This document shows positions 54,466-64,000 of a stretch of 64,000 bases of DNA, piece after piece. This DNA is from Adineta ricciae (Eukaryota; Rotifera; Eurotatoria; Adinetida; Adinetidae): contig CAJNOJ010000066.1 in NCBI GenBank assembly GCA_905250025.1, positions 248,001 to 312,000 of the forward strand, in the 5' to 3' direction. Position numbers and translations under genes: made by a program. The notes below the pieces were generated by a model that ran no database searches, was not told the origin of the DNA, and saw nothing but the letters and a program-made list of their open reading frames with translations. Position 1 is the stretch's first letter; each line of letters starts with the position of its first letter.

Positions 54466-56184
54466 CGTTAGAAACGAACCATACTGACATTTTTCTTCGT
54501 TGTCAAAATGTACTGCTATGTGTAGTTAATTCAGGCGCAAAAATTTCATTTCCCTCGAATTGTATTAGCAAAAAAAAACACGTTTCTCTTCAGAGATAAT
54601 CACGTTCTTATTATGCCATCGGCATATTTTAACCAGTAATCCTTGGAGAATATTTTCATGACTATATTTGCATGGCTTAACTCAGGTTGTAGGAAGTGAG
54701 CCAAACATATTAGCCAAAGAAATATGGTTCACTTCACATGATCCTTAACTCATTGAATTTCTATAATCATTGTTAGTAGAATAACTATTATAATGTCATC
54801 GACTACTATTTCGTCGATACTTATTTGTTTACATGAAATTATTAGGTTGAAACGGATCCATTTAGATATGGTAGCTCTGTCTAATAATTATGTTTTTGTT
54901 GATCCGATTGCATGCGTAAATATGAAGACTAATGAATGGTTTTATAAACATGCAGATGTCTAACGATGATTGATTCTTATAAACTAAGAAGTCCCTAGGA
55001 TCACATTCTAATCGATTGACAGGGACATCTACCAACACTAGATCGCTTATCTTTTTTTAGAATCGAAAATGTTATCGGTGTTGTGGTATTAAGAAAGTAT
55101 GAGGAGAATCGATGGTATTAAAAGGGTGAAAATGTTATTAAATGTCTAATGTACAGAGAAGAATATGTTCTTTTTAGACAACATTAGAGTGTGGTCTGAT
55201 AACGATTAGAACCATTTTCTTATGACAGTACATTAGAGTACGAAAGGTCATATGGAAGGCAAGTTTTTATCGTCGTGATGTAATACAATACCTATTTCTG
55301 TTTTGATGAGAAAATAGGCGATGTCTTTGGATTAACGAAATTCACTGATCACACGCGTTGACGTTTGTTTACATTCATATTTTCCCTATAAATGTTATTT
55401 TAATTAGGTTTAGAAGTACGCCAGTCATCGTCAACAGAAGAGATCATCAAGTGTTTGTTGCTTTTGATAAAAACGGAAACCAATCAGTATTGAAACATTC
55501 TTCTTTTTCTCCGCACAGAAAATGTTACGAAAAAAAAAGAAGAGCAGAATCTCTTTTGCCCTATGAGATTCCAAATGTCTACTTATCTTATCAAAGTCAT
55601 TGTTGATTGAATTTCCGCGTCAATTTATACTGAGTACGGGCGTGAATTATTTTTTATCTTTGCACTGCAATGTCATTTGTGTACGAATCTCTCTAGACAT
55701 TCGAAGAAGCAACGAACAAAGAACAGTATTACTTTACATGTATATTGGTACTTCTATCTTTCCTATTACGGCATTAGATCGAAAGCTTTTGGCAGCCTAG
55801 ATTCTTGTCGACATTCTATAAAGTATTACTCAGATATTAGATCGACGGAATTTCTCCTTCTTGCGCGGAATCATCAGTCGGCGACCCCTGCTCACTTCCA
55901 AATCGGTTAACATGGTTATTGGTCAGCTGTAAGGAAACGACTGTCTGCTATCTCTATCTTTATCTCCTTATCGACTTTGAATAGCGATGACCTCCTTCGT
56001 ACCGCCGTTCTTCTTTCTCTTTCTTCTAAGAGTATAATCTGGACGTTGTACGCGTTCTTTGTTTCTTTTATCTGATAGCCGAACGATCTAGCGTCGTATT
56101 CGAATGATTTAGCTACTTTTTGAAGTGTTTAACGTAGTACTCGAATACTCACTCTACTTTGTTCACTAGATCTCATCGTATTCT
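54466..56184. other. Intergenic region upstream of the carbonic anhydrase array
   Basis: About 1.7 kb without a supported gene. ORFs at 55358-55910 overlap in different frames and lack recognisable motifs. No carbonic anhydrase remnant was found here. Confidence 0.55.
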
Positions 56185-57256
56185 ATGAACTTGCGATTGT
56201 TTTCGGTTCTATTCTCCTTATTTATCTGCGTCTCATCTAATCAATGGAATTACGGTCATCTAGGACCTGATATATGGAGTGATTATTATCCGATGTGTGC
56301 GGGTAAATCTCAATCACCTATAAATATTCTATCTGCTTGTACAAAATATGTCAAACTCCACCCATTTAAGTTCTCTCCGTCTCACAACGAAAAACATTAC
56401 TTTACATTGAAAAATAATGGCCACACAGTTATTGGTATTATCAATGATGCGTATCAGCAATCACCGCTAACACTGACGGGTGGCGGTTTGAATGGAACAT
56501 TTAAATTTGTCAATTTCCATCTTCATTGGGGAGAAAATTATAAATCCGGCAGCGAACATCAAATGTAAATATCGACTTTTTCTATTTTGCCATCCGATTT
56601 TTATTCTTAGAAATGGAATCAAATATGCTGGTGAAATACATTTTGTCTACACCAATCCACTAACATCACAGATGGCTGTGTTAGGCATATTTATGCAAAG
56701 TTTTATAGATAATCAACGAAGTCATTTGAAGAAAGATGACCAACCAACGCGGGACGAATGGGAAAGATATTTCGATACGAGCGAAATATTAAAATCGGAA
56801 AATGATTCGATTGTATTTGATCTTAGCCTCGGTACATTGATGGGTGATGATTTAGCTGATTTTTGGAGATATCAAGGTTCATTAACAACACCGCCTTGCA
56901 CGGAAGGTGTTATTTGGACGATATTTAAAGAGCCGATTGTTTTTCTTGAAAATCAATTTAAAAGTTTCCGAGATAATATCTATTTCGAAGACTATCGCGG
57001 CCCACAACCTGTTTACAATCGAACTGTCTACCGCAATTTTGTTAATGAAACATTATCATCGATTCCCGATTATAATCTTTGTTCCATACAAAATAGAAGT
57101 GAAAATCTCCAGGAGAAATCGTTTATATTCGGTCCTATACATTGTTCCACACACTCATTTTTCTTCTTTCTCTTGATTTTCTATTCCCTATTAATTCTGT
57201 TCTTCTTTATTTTTTTTAAAATTCAACACTCAATTCGTAGAAAAAAATATGAATAA
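56185..57256 (+). CDS. Alpha-carbonic anhydrase 1 of the array, membrane-anchored
   Basis: Extracellular alpha-CA converting CO2 and water to bicarbonate. Exons 56185-56564 and 56611-57256 give 341 residues. Signal peptide (MNLRLFSVLFSLFICVSS), then WNYGHLGPDIWSDYYPMC, QSPINI, the proton-shuttle His in NNGHT, zinc ligands in FHLHWGEN and GEIHFVYTN, gatekeeper Glu in GSEH, and the active-site SLTTPPCTEGVIW. The Cys before QSPI and the Cys in PPC can form the disulphide of secreted CAs. The C terminus has a hydrophobic helix and a basic tail (QHSIRRKKYE), which suggests a type I membrane protein. The single intron sits after GSEHQ, as in all members here. Confidence 0.93.
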
Positions 57257-57447
57257 AAGTACGATGAAAACGATAACAACATCAATCAACGAAACGGTTT
57301 CGACCATGTGCAATAAAAAAAAAGACACCTACACCTCAGGCACTGTGACTATTACATTAGAACAGCTAATAAATCATTTCCCTCGCAATATAAAACTAAA
57401 GAGTTCGATTCGATTCGATCACACACACACACCCCATTGATAAATTG

Positions 57448-58385
57448 ATGTGCCCAACAAACGTACTGATTGTACTTCTCTTTGCCGGTACCATTGCGGA
57501 TCATAGTCACGATTGGAACTATGCAGATAATGGGCCAGATGTTTGGAGTGAATTGTATCCAACATGCGGAGGTCAACAACAATCACCAATCAATATTTTG
57601 ACAGCATGTACAACTTACCGAAAGTTTCCATCATTTGCATTCGAATCTGGTTATTATCATCAACATAATTTTTCACTACTCAACAATGGGCATACCATCG
57701 TTGGAACATTTGCTAGTGAAAAACAATTATCAAGTCTTCGTTTGAGAGGTGGAGATCTGAAAGGAACATTTGATTTCGTGAATTTTCATTTACATTGGGG
57801 AGAAAATCACAAATCAGGTAGTGAACATGAAATGTGAGTACCGGGAGAGAATTCTTTCTTGTTCATATCGTTGAGTTTGCTAGAAACGGTCGTCCCTTTC
57901 CAGGTGAGATTCATTTCGTGTACACAAATCACCTTACAAATCAAACTGCAGTACTCGGGATATTCATGAAGAGTACAGCTTATGATAACGAAACGGAAAA
58001 TATGAATATGCAATCCATTGATGCCGAAACACGTCAAGAATGGTTGAGATTTTTCGATCACGCCCAAAATTTGACCACGGAAGGTTCGTCAACAATACTA
58101 AGTCTGAATTTGGAATATCTAATGGGAGAAAATCTACATGATTTTTGGCGATACAAAGGCTCATTGACAACCCCACCTTGCACAGAAGGAATCATTTGGA
58201 CGATATTTAAAGAGCCGATAATGTTCGTGGAAAGCGAGTTTAAAAATTTTCGAGAAAATATCTATTTTGAAGATTATCGTCGACCTCAACCACTGTACAC
58301 ACGGGTTATCTATCGCAATTTTCACAATGAAACTTTGTCGACTATACCAGACTATAATTGTTGTCCAGCAAAATCCGTCGGTTAA
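57448..58385 (+). CDS. Alpha-carbonic anhydrase 2 of the array, secreted form
   Basis: Exons 57448-57833 and 57884-58385 encode 295 residues. Signal peptide, WNYADNGPDVWSELYPTC, QSPINI, NNGHT, zinc-site FHLHWGEN plus GEIHFVYTN, gatekeeper GSEHE, and SLTTPPCTEGIIWTIF are all intact, so it should be catalytically active. It follows CA 1 by 191 bp in the same orientation and is most similar to it, including FRENIYFEDYR and ETLSTIPDYN. The frame ends TAA at 58383-58385, but the same frame stays open for 27 more codons with a hydrophobic tail (see next entry), so membrane attachment seems to have been lost or depends on readthrough. Confidence 0.93.
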
Positions 58386-58469
58386 TCAAACGGTTCAGTG
58401 GCAATTATTACTCATTCGAAAAACTTGCTCATCTTCTTTCTTGCCTTCGGCAGCTATTTTCTGTTTTAA
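58386..58469 (+). other. In-frame GPI/TM-like tail after the stop of carbonic anhydrase 2
   Basis: Directly after TAA the same frame runs SNGSVAIITHSK then NLLIFFLAFGSYFLF and a second TAA at 58467. The small-residue cluster SNGS followed by a hinge and a terminal hydrophobic segment is what a GPI-anchor signal looks like, and CA 1 has a hydrophobic tail at the same place. The first stop is either a recent nonsense change or a readthrough site giving two product forms. Confidence 0.5.
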
Positions 58470-58917
58470 GATCATTTTCTCCAACTTCATAGGGCTTCTT
58501 TTCACTGACATAATAAAGGCAATCGATAGGTTATCAATAAATTACCTGTACTGACAAATCAAACCGTGAAGCCCATTGATACTAAATGTAGTTTGAAATG
58601 CGAAAATTAAACTGAAATATAGCCATTTCAGTACGAAAGTTACAATCAACTGATCGAAGAACGAGCAAAATAGACAATGCCCAATGATAGTTAACGATTA
58701 CGTTGTACAGGTGAATAAATATTGTTTCAATAGATCGATGATCAGTCAATCATGAAAGCCTTTCAAAAGTTTGTATACTCATATCCGTCTTTTCAGAACG
58801 TCGAGATTGATATATAAACATGCGCAATTGTCCTCAAATCACATAGATAACTAATCGAAATCCTCGTTGAAGCTCACACTCTCTCATTTTCTCACACAAA
58901 CACACAAGACATATTCA
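58470..58917. other. Spacer in the carbonic anhydrase array
   Basis: No gene recognised. 3' flank of CA 2 and upstream region of CA 3. Confidence 0.55.
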
Positions 58918-59896
58918 ATGATTTATCTTATTGTTATGCTCATCGTTCTTTCTCAATCAGTTATTGCTGATGAATGGAACTACAATGAAGAAGGTCCTGA
59001 TGTCTGGAGTGATCTTTATCCAGCATGTGATGGCTCCTCTCAATCGCCAATTGATGTTGATACACAAACTACCAGCTATTTGTCATTTACGCGTTTTCAA
59101 TTTAACTCTGGTTATAATATGGCTCAGAATTTTACTTTAAAAAATACTGGACATACGATTCAAGCAACGTATACAGGCAACGATTCATCAACTATCGCTT
59201 TTGTAGGCGGTGGTCTTACCGGATCGTATGCATTCGTTAACTTTCATCTCCATTGGGGTGAGAATTACAAATCCGGCAGTGAACATCAAGTGTAAGTCTA
59301 GCGAATAGGTCTGAATATTTTCAACACCGGATTCTTTTAGGAATGGGCACAAATATACAGCTGAATTGCATTTAGTTCATAAAAATTCAGTTACAGGGCA
59401 AATCGCTGTACTCGGAATGTTCATACAAACTGTCAAGCAAACAAACACAACGCATGAAAAACGACGAAAGAGAGATTCTTCTACAAATGAAACATCAACG
59501 CCATCTGATTGGATCAGGTTTCTAATAGAATCCAGCAAATTGAAATTGGTTAACGATACAGCAACACTTTCTCTCAATCTAGCATCATTATTTACCGAAG
59601 ATACTGAAAACTACTGGCGTTATTCTGGCTCATTTACGACACCGCCTTGCACAGAGGGTGCCATTTGGACTGTTTTCAAAACACCGATTCTTCTAGACGA
59701 TAGCTACTTCAGTGCTTTACGACATTTGATTTCTACAAGATACTATCGAGGACCTCAACGTCTTCATGGACGAACGGTGTATCGCAGCTATCCGCATGAA
59801 GATCCAATCGGAGCAGCTGATTCGATCTTTTATTTCACAAGTCGTCTATACATTTTCTTTTTCTTTGTGATTTTTTTCTATATCCATTTCTATTGA
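58918..59896 (+). CDS. Alpha-carbonic anhydrase 3 of the array, with basic loop insertion
   Basis: Exons 58918-59291 and 59341-59896 encode 309 residues. Signal peptide MIYLIVMLIVLSQSVIA, WNYNEEGPDVWSDLYPAC, QSPIDV, NTGHT, FHLHWGEN, GSEH, ELHLVHKN and SFTTPPCTEGAIW keep every catalytic residue. Between the third zinc ligand region and the next helix there is an insertion with EKRRKRDSS, a furin-type dibasic site, flanked by N-glycosylation sequons. The C terminus ends in a hydrophobic stretch (SRLYIFFFFVIFFYIHFY) with no tail, consistent with a GPI-anchor signal. Confidence 0.92.
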
Positions 59897-60689
59897 GATA
59901 AAAACTTGATTTGTCCTTTACACACAATTATTTTTATTTGATTAATCGAACAGACATGTCAAATAGAGAATGAGAGCAAAACAATAGTCATACATAATGC
60001 CGTGGAATGCTCTCAAAGAATGTTTTTTATTTGATAACACAAGGTAAACATCTAATGTTGTTAATGACAGTAAACAAAATCCAATTATTAATATTGATAT
60101 GATAAATTATTCATTATGTGGATAATAAAATGTGATTGCGTTCGCTTTTATCTGAGCAAAAGAAATCAATCTTGACACCTATGCTTTCGCACAAATATCG
60201 ATTATAAATTTTCGATGGGCACACCGTGAGAAAGTTACCTAGAATGAAACACAAATCAAAACAAAGATAATTATCAATCAAGATTCGATAACAATATTGT
60301 CATAGGGTTTAATCTGTATAAATCCTAGATCAAACTTGATAGATGACTCAGAAAAATCACTGTAAGGTGTATTGATCATAATGTCCACAGCTTGTATACG
60401 GTTTTATATTTTTATCTTTTGCAGTAACGATGTTATAACGATATTTTCCTTTGATTAGTTTGCATAATGAACGAAATTATAATGACCATTTTTATGTAAA
60501 ATAAATAAAATATCATACAAGACCATCGAGCTGCTCCTTTTTCTAATCATGTATAAACAGATGTCTTCTCGAATGCAAATCACATTCATATGTCTCACTC
60601 TATTCTCTTACTTAAATCTCCGAGTTCAAAATGTTTATTATTCTCGCTATCATCATGTTTCTTTATCTATCAGTATCAGAATAGGATTC
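59897..60689. other. Spacer in the carbonic anhydrase array
   Basis: About 790 bp, AT-rich. No exon recognised. The 5' half of the decayed CA at 60690 might be expected here but only noise was seen. Confidence 0.5.
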
Positions 60690-61075
60690 CTAGTCGACAC
60701 AAATGTTCGTAGCAATCAACCATCATCATTTCAACTTACTGGAAGGTATATTTTGATCATTTTCCGTATGCACCGGGCGAGGTGTACCTTCATAGCAAAT
60801 GATTTGATTCGATATAGAGATGAACTTAAGTATTCTGGTGAGATATATTCTGTTCATATAGCTCTATCATCTGTTAAAGTAGTTGTGTTTGACATGTTCA
60901 TCCAAAGTGAACGTCAAACCGAAAGAAACTACAAACGCGACAAATATTGAGAGAAGAAGTTATTCGAACAATATATACAATACCTACTAGCGTAGATAGT
61001 AATGAATTTGAAGTTTTTCGCCAACTGTAATCATTGAACAGTCGACAAGCGTCGCAAAGTTTCAAACTAATAGAC
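60690..61075 (+). pseudogene. Decayed alpha-carbonic anhydrase fragment A
   Basis: Pieces of a CA gene survive. Near 60690-60740 a segment ending SSFQLTG resembles the residues before the GGGL loop. At 60822-60912, ELKYSGEIYSVHIALS and FDMFIQSERQ align with KYSGEMHIVHTNL and GMFIQS of CA 4. Near 60970-61070 are remnants of the C-terminal part (DSNEFEVFRQL, stop, SLNSRQASQSFK against DGEFQVLRHD and NGRQVLQSFK). The third zinc ligand is Tyr instead of His (EIYSVH), the middle of the domain with TTPPC is missing, and stops interrupt the frame. Closest to CA 4 (62783-63750). Not functional. Confidence 0.75.
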
Positions 61076-61849
61076 CTGTCTTCAGAGCATGACTACTATA
61101 GTTGAGTAGTCAAATAATAACAATGATTGAGTTCTTGTAAATTAATATGTGTACATCCTTCTTCGATACGTCTCTTGTCTTACTGAATATATTATTGAAT
61201 TGTGCGGGTTAATATTTGAACTCATGAGAAATTCAGTGCCACGCAGCGTACTTGTATTGTTTATTAGTATTTTCTTTCTCGGTCTAAAATCTACATCTAA
61301 AGAAGATTTATTAATTAGTGTGTGGGATATAATACTGTCGAGTTTTTTCTCATAAATTAGCGTAAATAAGTTTGATTAAGAAAAAATTATGTGATCATGG
61401 ATATTTCATATTTATTTACAATATTCAGTTTTTACTGCATCACCATCTGTATCAAAGTCATTCACGTCATTCTCCACAATATCGTATTTATACTCAACTA
61501 ATTGAACATACTTCCAGTGTCAGAATAGTCAGAATCGCCTTATATCCTGTAAATAGACTCTTTCTCTATACACAAACAGTCAATTCTACCCGTGAAAATC
61601 AACCGTAACAGCTCAAACTGATATTTATCAGACCGTATTTTGGCCGTCGTAAAAAATTATTTACATCATCTATTAAGGTGTATATGCAGATATGTAGATA
61701 ATCAAGAAGTATTTTATTATATAGTAACTACTCGTCTTCAGTGAAATCTCACTCAATTTGATCATTACAATTCGTTATTGTTAAAAGAGAAGCTAACCAA
61801 TTGTATCTGTGGATACGTGTTTTTATTATATTGGTGAACAGAGTTCATC
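61076..61849. other. Spacer in the carbonic anhydrase array
   Basis: No recognisable exon. ORFs at 61149-61608 have no CA-like features. Confidence 0.5.
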
Positions 61850-61854
61850 AATTG

Positions 61855-62165
61855 ACTTCACATGGATGGAATTATGGTTCTGAAGGACCAGACGCTTGGA
61901 GCGATGCCTGCCCACAATGTTCTGAAAAATCAGTCACCAATTGACACAGTAACAGCCAAAACAGTTTACTAAGTTTGTGATGAATTCAAATTTGCGGTAA
62001 CATGCAAGAATGCAAAACATTCCGCGATTATCAATAATGGACATACTATTTCTGTCACGCTCGAAGGCGAAAGTCCATCTGGTTTCAAATTAACCAGTGG
62101 TGGTCTCGTTGGCACGTATGAATTTGTTGGTTTTCGTGCCTTGTACTATAAGAATATTGTGACAA
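61855..62165 (+). pseudogene. Decayed alpha-carbonic anhydrase fragment B
   Basis: The N-terminal half of a CA survives: WNYGSEGPDAWSDACPQC, then a 1-nt insertion before QSPIDTVTAKT, a stop codon (TAA near 61970), then NNGHTISVTLEGESPSG, LTSGGLVGTYEFV. Where the zinc-binding VNFHLHWG should follow, the sequence reads VGFRAL and similarity ends. The second exon was not found. The fragment has thus lost the zinc site and the C-terminal half. It keeps the array's order and orientation. Confidence 0.8.
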
Positions 62166-62782
62166 TCACTTATTCATATTCGCTTCCTTTAGGTATTGAA
62201 CGAAGCAAAAACGAGATTGACTCTCGAAATGCAAGCGCAATCGTTTGTGATGACGCATAGACGCTAGAATAAACTGACCACATGACCTGTAACATAAAAG
62301 TACAAATTCATGAATAGAATATGAGTTTGCACTTCTGGCTGCTATTCAAAATGAATCACTTGTAAGAAATATCAGGTGCACTAATGTGAAAATAATTTCA
62401 TGGTAATGTGTACTAAAGAATAAGATTTATATATTAATCATGAAAAATATCAAAAGAAGGCTAGGGTATATTAATGATTTCGAAAGTTTGTTTGCGAACG
62501 ATTCCACTATGTCAATGATTCTGACTATATTAATCAACACTTGTCGTAAGGTAATAGATGTGAAAAATTCCAAGCGTTAAAAGCAGACTTTAATAGTTCG
62601 TAGTTAATTTACCGATGTTTTCGGCATATTTTACATGTAAAGAGAAAACTAAACAAGATCTGCATACATACTTCTATGATTTTTTTCTCAATCTGATTAC
62701 TAAATCTAATTGAAACAAATACTTTTCGTGTGGAATCTTATTTCTTTCATTTGTTTAGTATTGAAAATCTTGGATTACGGAT
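62166..62782. other. Spacer in the carbonic anhydrase array
   Basis: No gene recognised between decayed fragment B and CA 4. Confidence 0.5.
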
Positions 62783-63750
62783 ATGACTTCTCGACGAATC
62801 TTGATATTGGACATGTATTACTCAACATTTATTCTAATTATGTCCAGCTTCACTATTCTTCTTCAACAATCCTATGCTTCCCAATGGAACTACGGAGATC
62901 TAGGGCCTGATGTATGGAGCGATTTTTATTCAATATGTGGTAGACGTGCGCAATCACCCATCAACATCAGAACACCGTGCACAGTTTTTCAGTCATTCAA
63001 AGTCTTCACTTTCTCGTCAGCATATACTCAAACACGCAAGTTCAAACTTCTCAACAATGGTCATACTATTGTTGGCACATATATTGATACTAATCGATCA
63101 TCACCCTACGAGCTCAATGGCGGTGGTCTTAACGGAACATTCAAACTAACCAATTTCCATCTACACTGGGGTGAGAATTACAAGTCAGGAAGTGAACATC
63201 GAGTGTAAGTGAATAGATGAAATACATCATTATGCTAAGGTACTCGATTTGATGCAGGAATGGACAAAAGTATTCTGGTGAGATGCATATAGTTCATACA
63301 AACCTCAAAACTGGCCAAATGGCTGTTCTTGGTATGTTCATTCAGAGTATTACTGTCACAAGTGTTGATCAGAGCGAAAAAGATGAAGATGGTCAAAGTT
63401 TGAGATTAGTGGAGTGGCAGAAATATCTCTCTGTAATTAAAAATCTACAAAACGTGGGTGATTTCATAGAAGCTGATCTGAATCTCTCGTGGTTAGAAAG
63501 TCACAATTTGAATGACTTCTGGCGGTATCGAGGTTCGCTAACAACACCGCCATGCATCGAAGATATTATTTGGACTGTATTCAGGGCACCCATCATAGTG
63601 AAAGATGGTGAATTCCAAGTTTTACGGCATGATATTCTGATAAAAGATTTTCGTGAGCCGCAACCGCTGAATGGTCGACAAGTGTTGCAAAGTTTCAAGT
63701 CGAAAGATCAACCTTCAAAAGGTGACTATCAAAGGTGTTTGATCGAATAG
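62783..63750 (+). CDS. Alpha-carbonic anhydrase 4 of the array, secreted
   Basis: Exons 62783-63204 and 63258-63750 encode up to 304 residues; an internal ATG at 62813 would shorten the N terminus by 10 and also opens a signal peptide. WNYGDLGPDVWSDFYSIC, QSPINI, NNGHT, FHLHWGEN, GSEH, GEMHIVHTN and SLTTPPCIEDIIWTVF are all present, so zinc site, proton shuttle and gatekeeper residues are complete. The C terminus (KGDYQRCLIE) is polar, with no anchor, so the product should be soluble and secreted. The intron position after GSEHR is the same as in the other three. Closest relative in the array is decayed fragment A. Confidence 0.92.
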
Positions 63751-64000
63751 TAATAGCGCTAGATGAATGTTTTTGTACTGACGTACGTCTATTTATTCGT
63801 AAAATAAAAATGATTTCTATTGATACTGAAAGCTAGTGATTGATAAAATAATCAGTTCGGAAAAAGAGCATATTGATCTATATCCATCAGCATGTATCAT
63901 ATCATATTAGGATAAAGAAAAACTCAGTTTTTTGCTATATTTTATATCTAGAACTGATGTTTGTAGAAAACAAAATGAGAAAATAATATTTTCATATATT
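63751..64000. other. 3' flank of carbonic anhydrase 4
   Basis: AT-rich; an AATAAA about 55 bp after the stop (near 63803) could be the polyadenylation signal. No gene seen before the window ends. Confidence 0.5.

Noticed and set aside
55358-55910. Three overlapping ORFs before the carbonic anhydrase array
   Set aside because: Different frames, no domains, no good splice-linked continuation.
1-64000. tRNA, rRNA, CRISPR or transposon genes
   Set aside because: No cloverleaf with matching A and B boxes, no rRNA core, no spaced direct repeats of CRISPR type and no transposase or reverse-transcriptase frame was seen by eye.

Overview
The window looks like nuclear DNA from a small metazoan, most likely a bdelloid rotifer. 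This is inference. The gene content is animal and ciliary (radial spoke head, CEP97, CCDC113, EAAT, CPEB, ATG7, NDUFS3). The DNA is AT-rich, almost all introns are 45-65 nt GT-AG introns, genes are tightly packed, and several genes start directly after a 3' splice site with no upstream donor, as expected where spliced-leader trans-splicing occurs (reported in bdelloids). No prokaryotic operons, CRISPR arrays, rRNA, tRNA or intact transposons were seen.

Layout. 1-12.5 kb: two tandem copies of a ~5.9 kb unit, each with a head-to-head pair of ciliary genes (CEP97-like on the minus strand, CCDC113-like on the plus strand) followed by an unresolved, partly decayed third gene. 13.4-15 kb: secreted alpha/beta hydrolase. 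18.2-20.4 kb: glutamate transporter (11 exons). 21.8-25.5 kb: ATG7 and SH3BGRL, arranged like an operon. 26-28 kb: PRAS40-like mTORC1 regulator with an upstream ORF. 29.8-31.1 kb: WxxW-domain plus trypsin-fold protein with a destroyed catalytic serine. 31.5-34 kb: radial spoke head protein 4/6. 34.6-37.2 kb: importin alpha. 37.9-40.7 kb: F-box/WD40 protein with another gene nested antisense in an intron. 41.2-44.3 kb: proline-rich protein, FBXO16-like fragment, EVA1-like membrane protein. 45.3-47.8 kb: four minus-strand genes (histone-fold protein, RPA3, NDUFS3, MRPL36) with tiny gaps and splice acceptors at the downstream starts, a probable tetracistronic operon. 48.4-49.8 kb: DIX-domain protein. 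50.7-52.4 kb: CPEB1. 53.9-54.5 kb: NAA50-like acetyltransferase. 56.2-63.8 kb: tandem array of extracellular alpha-carbonic anhydrases, four apparently intact genes and two decayed ones.

Themes. Cilium genes recur (CEP97, CCDC113, RSPH4/6). Local tandem duplication shapes both ends of the window, with most exons of the first block preserved and members decaying in the second. Exon models were built by hand from reading frame, splice sites and family similarity. Coordinates given as gene spans include introns.
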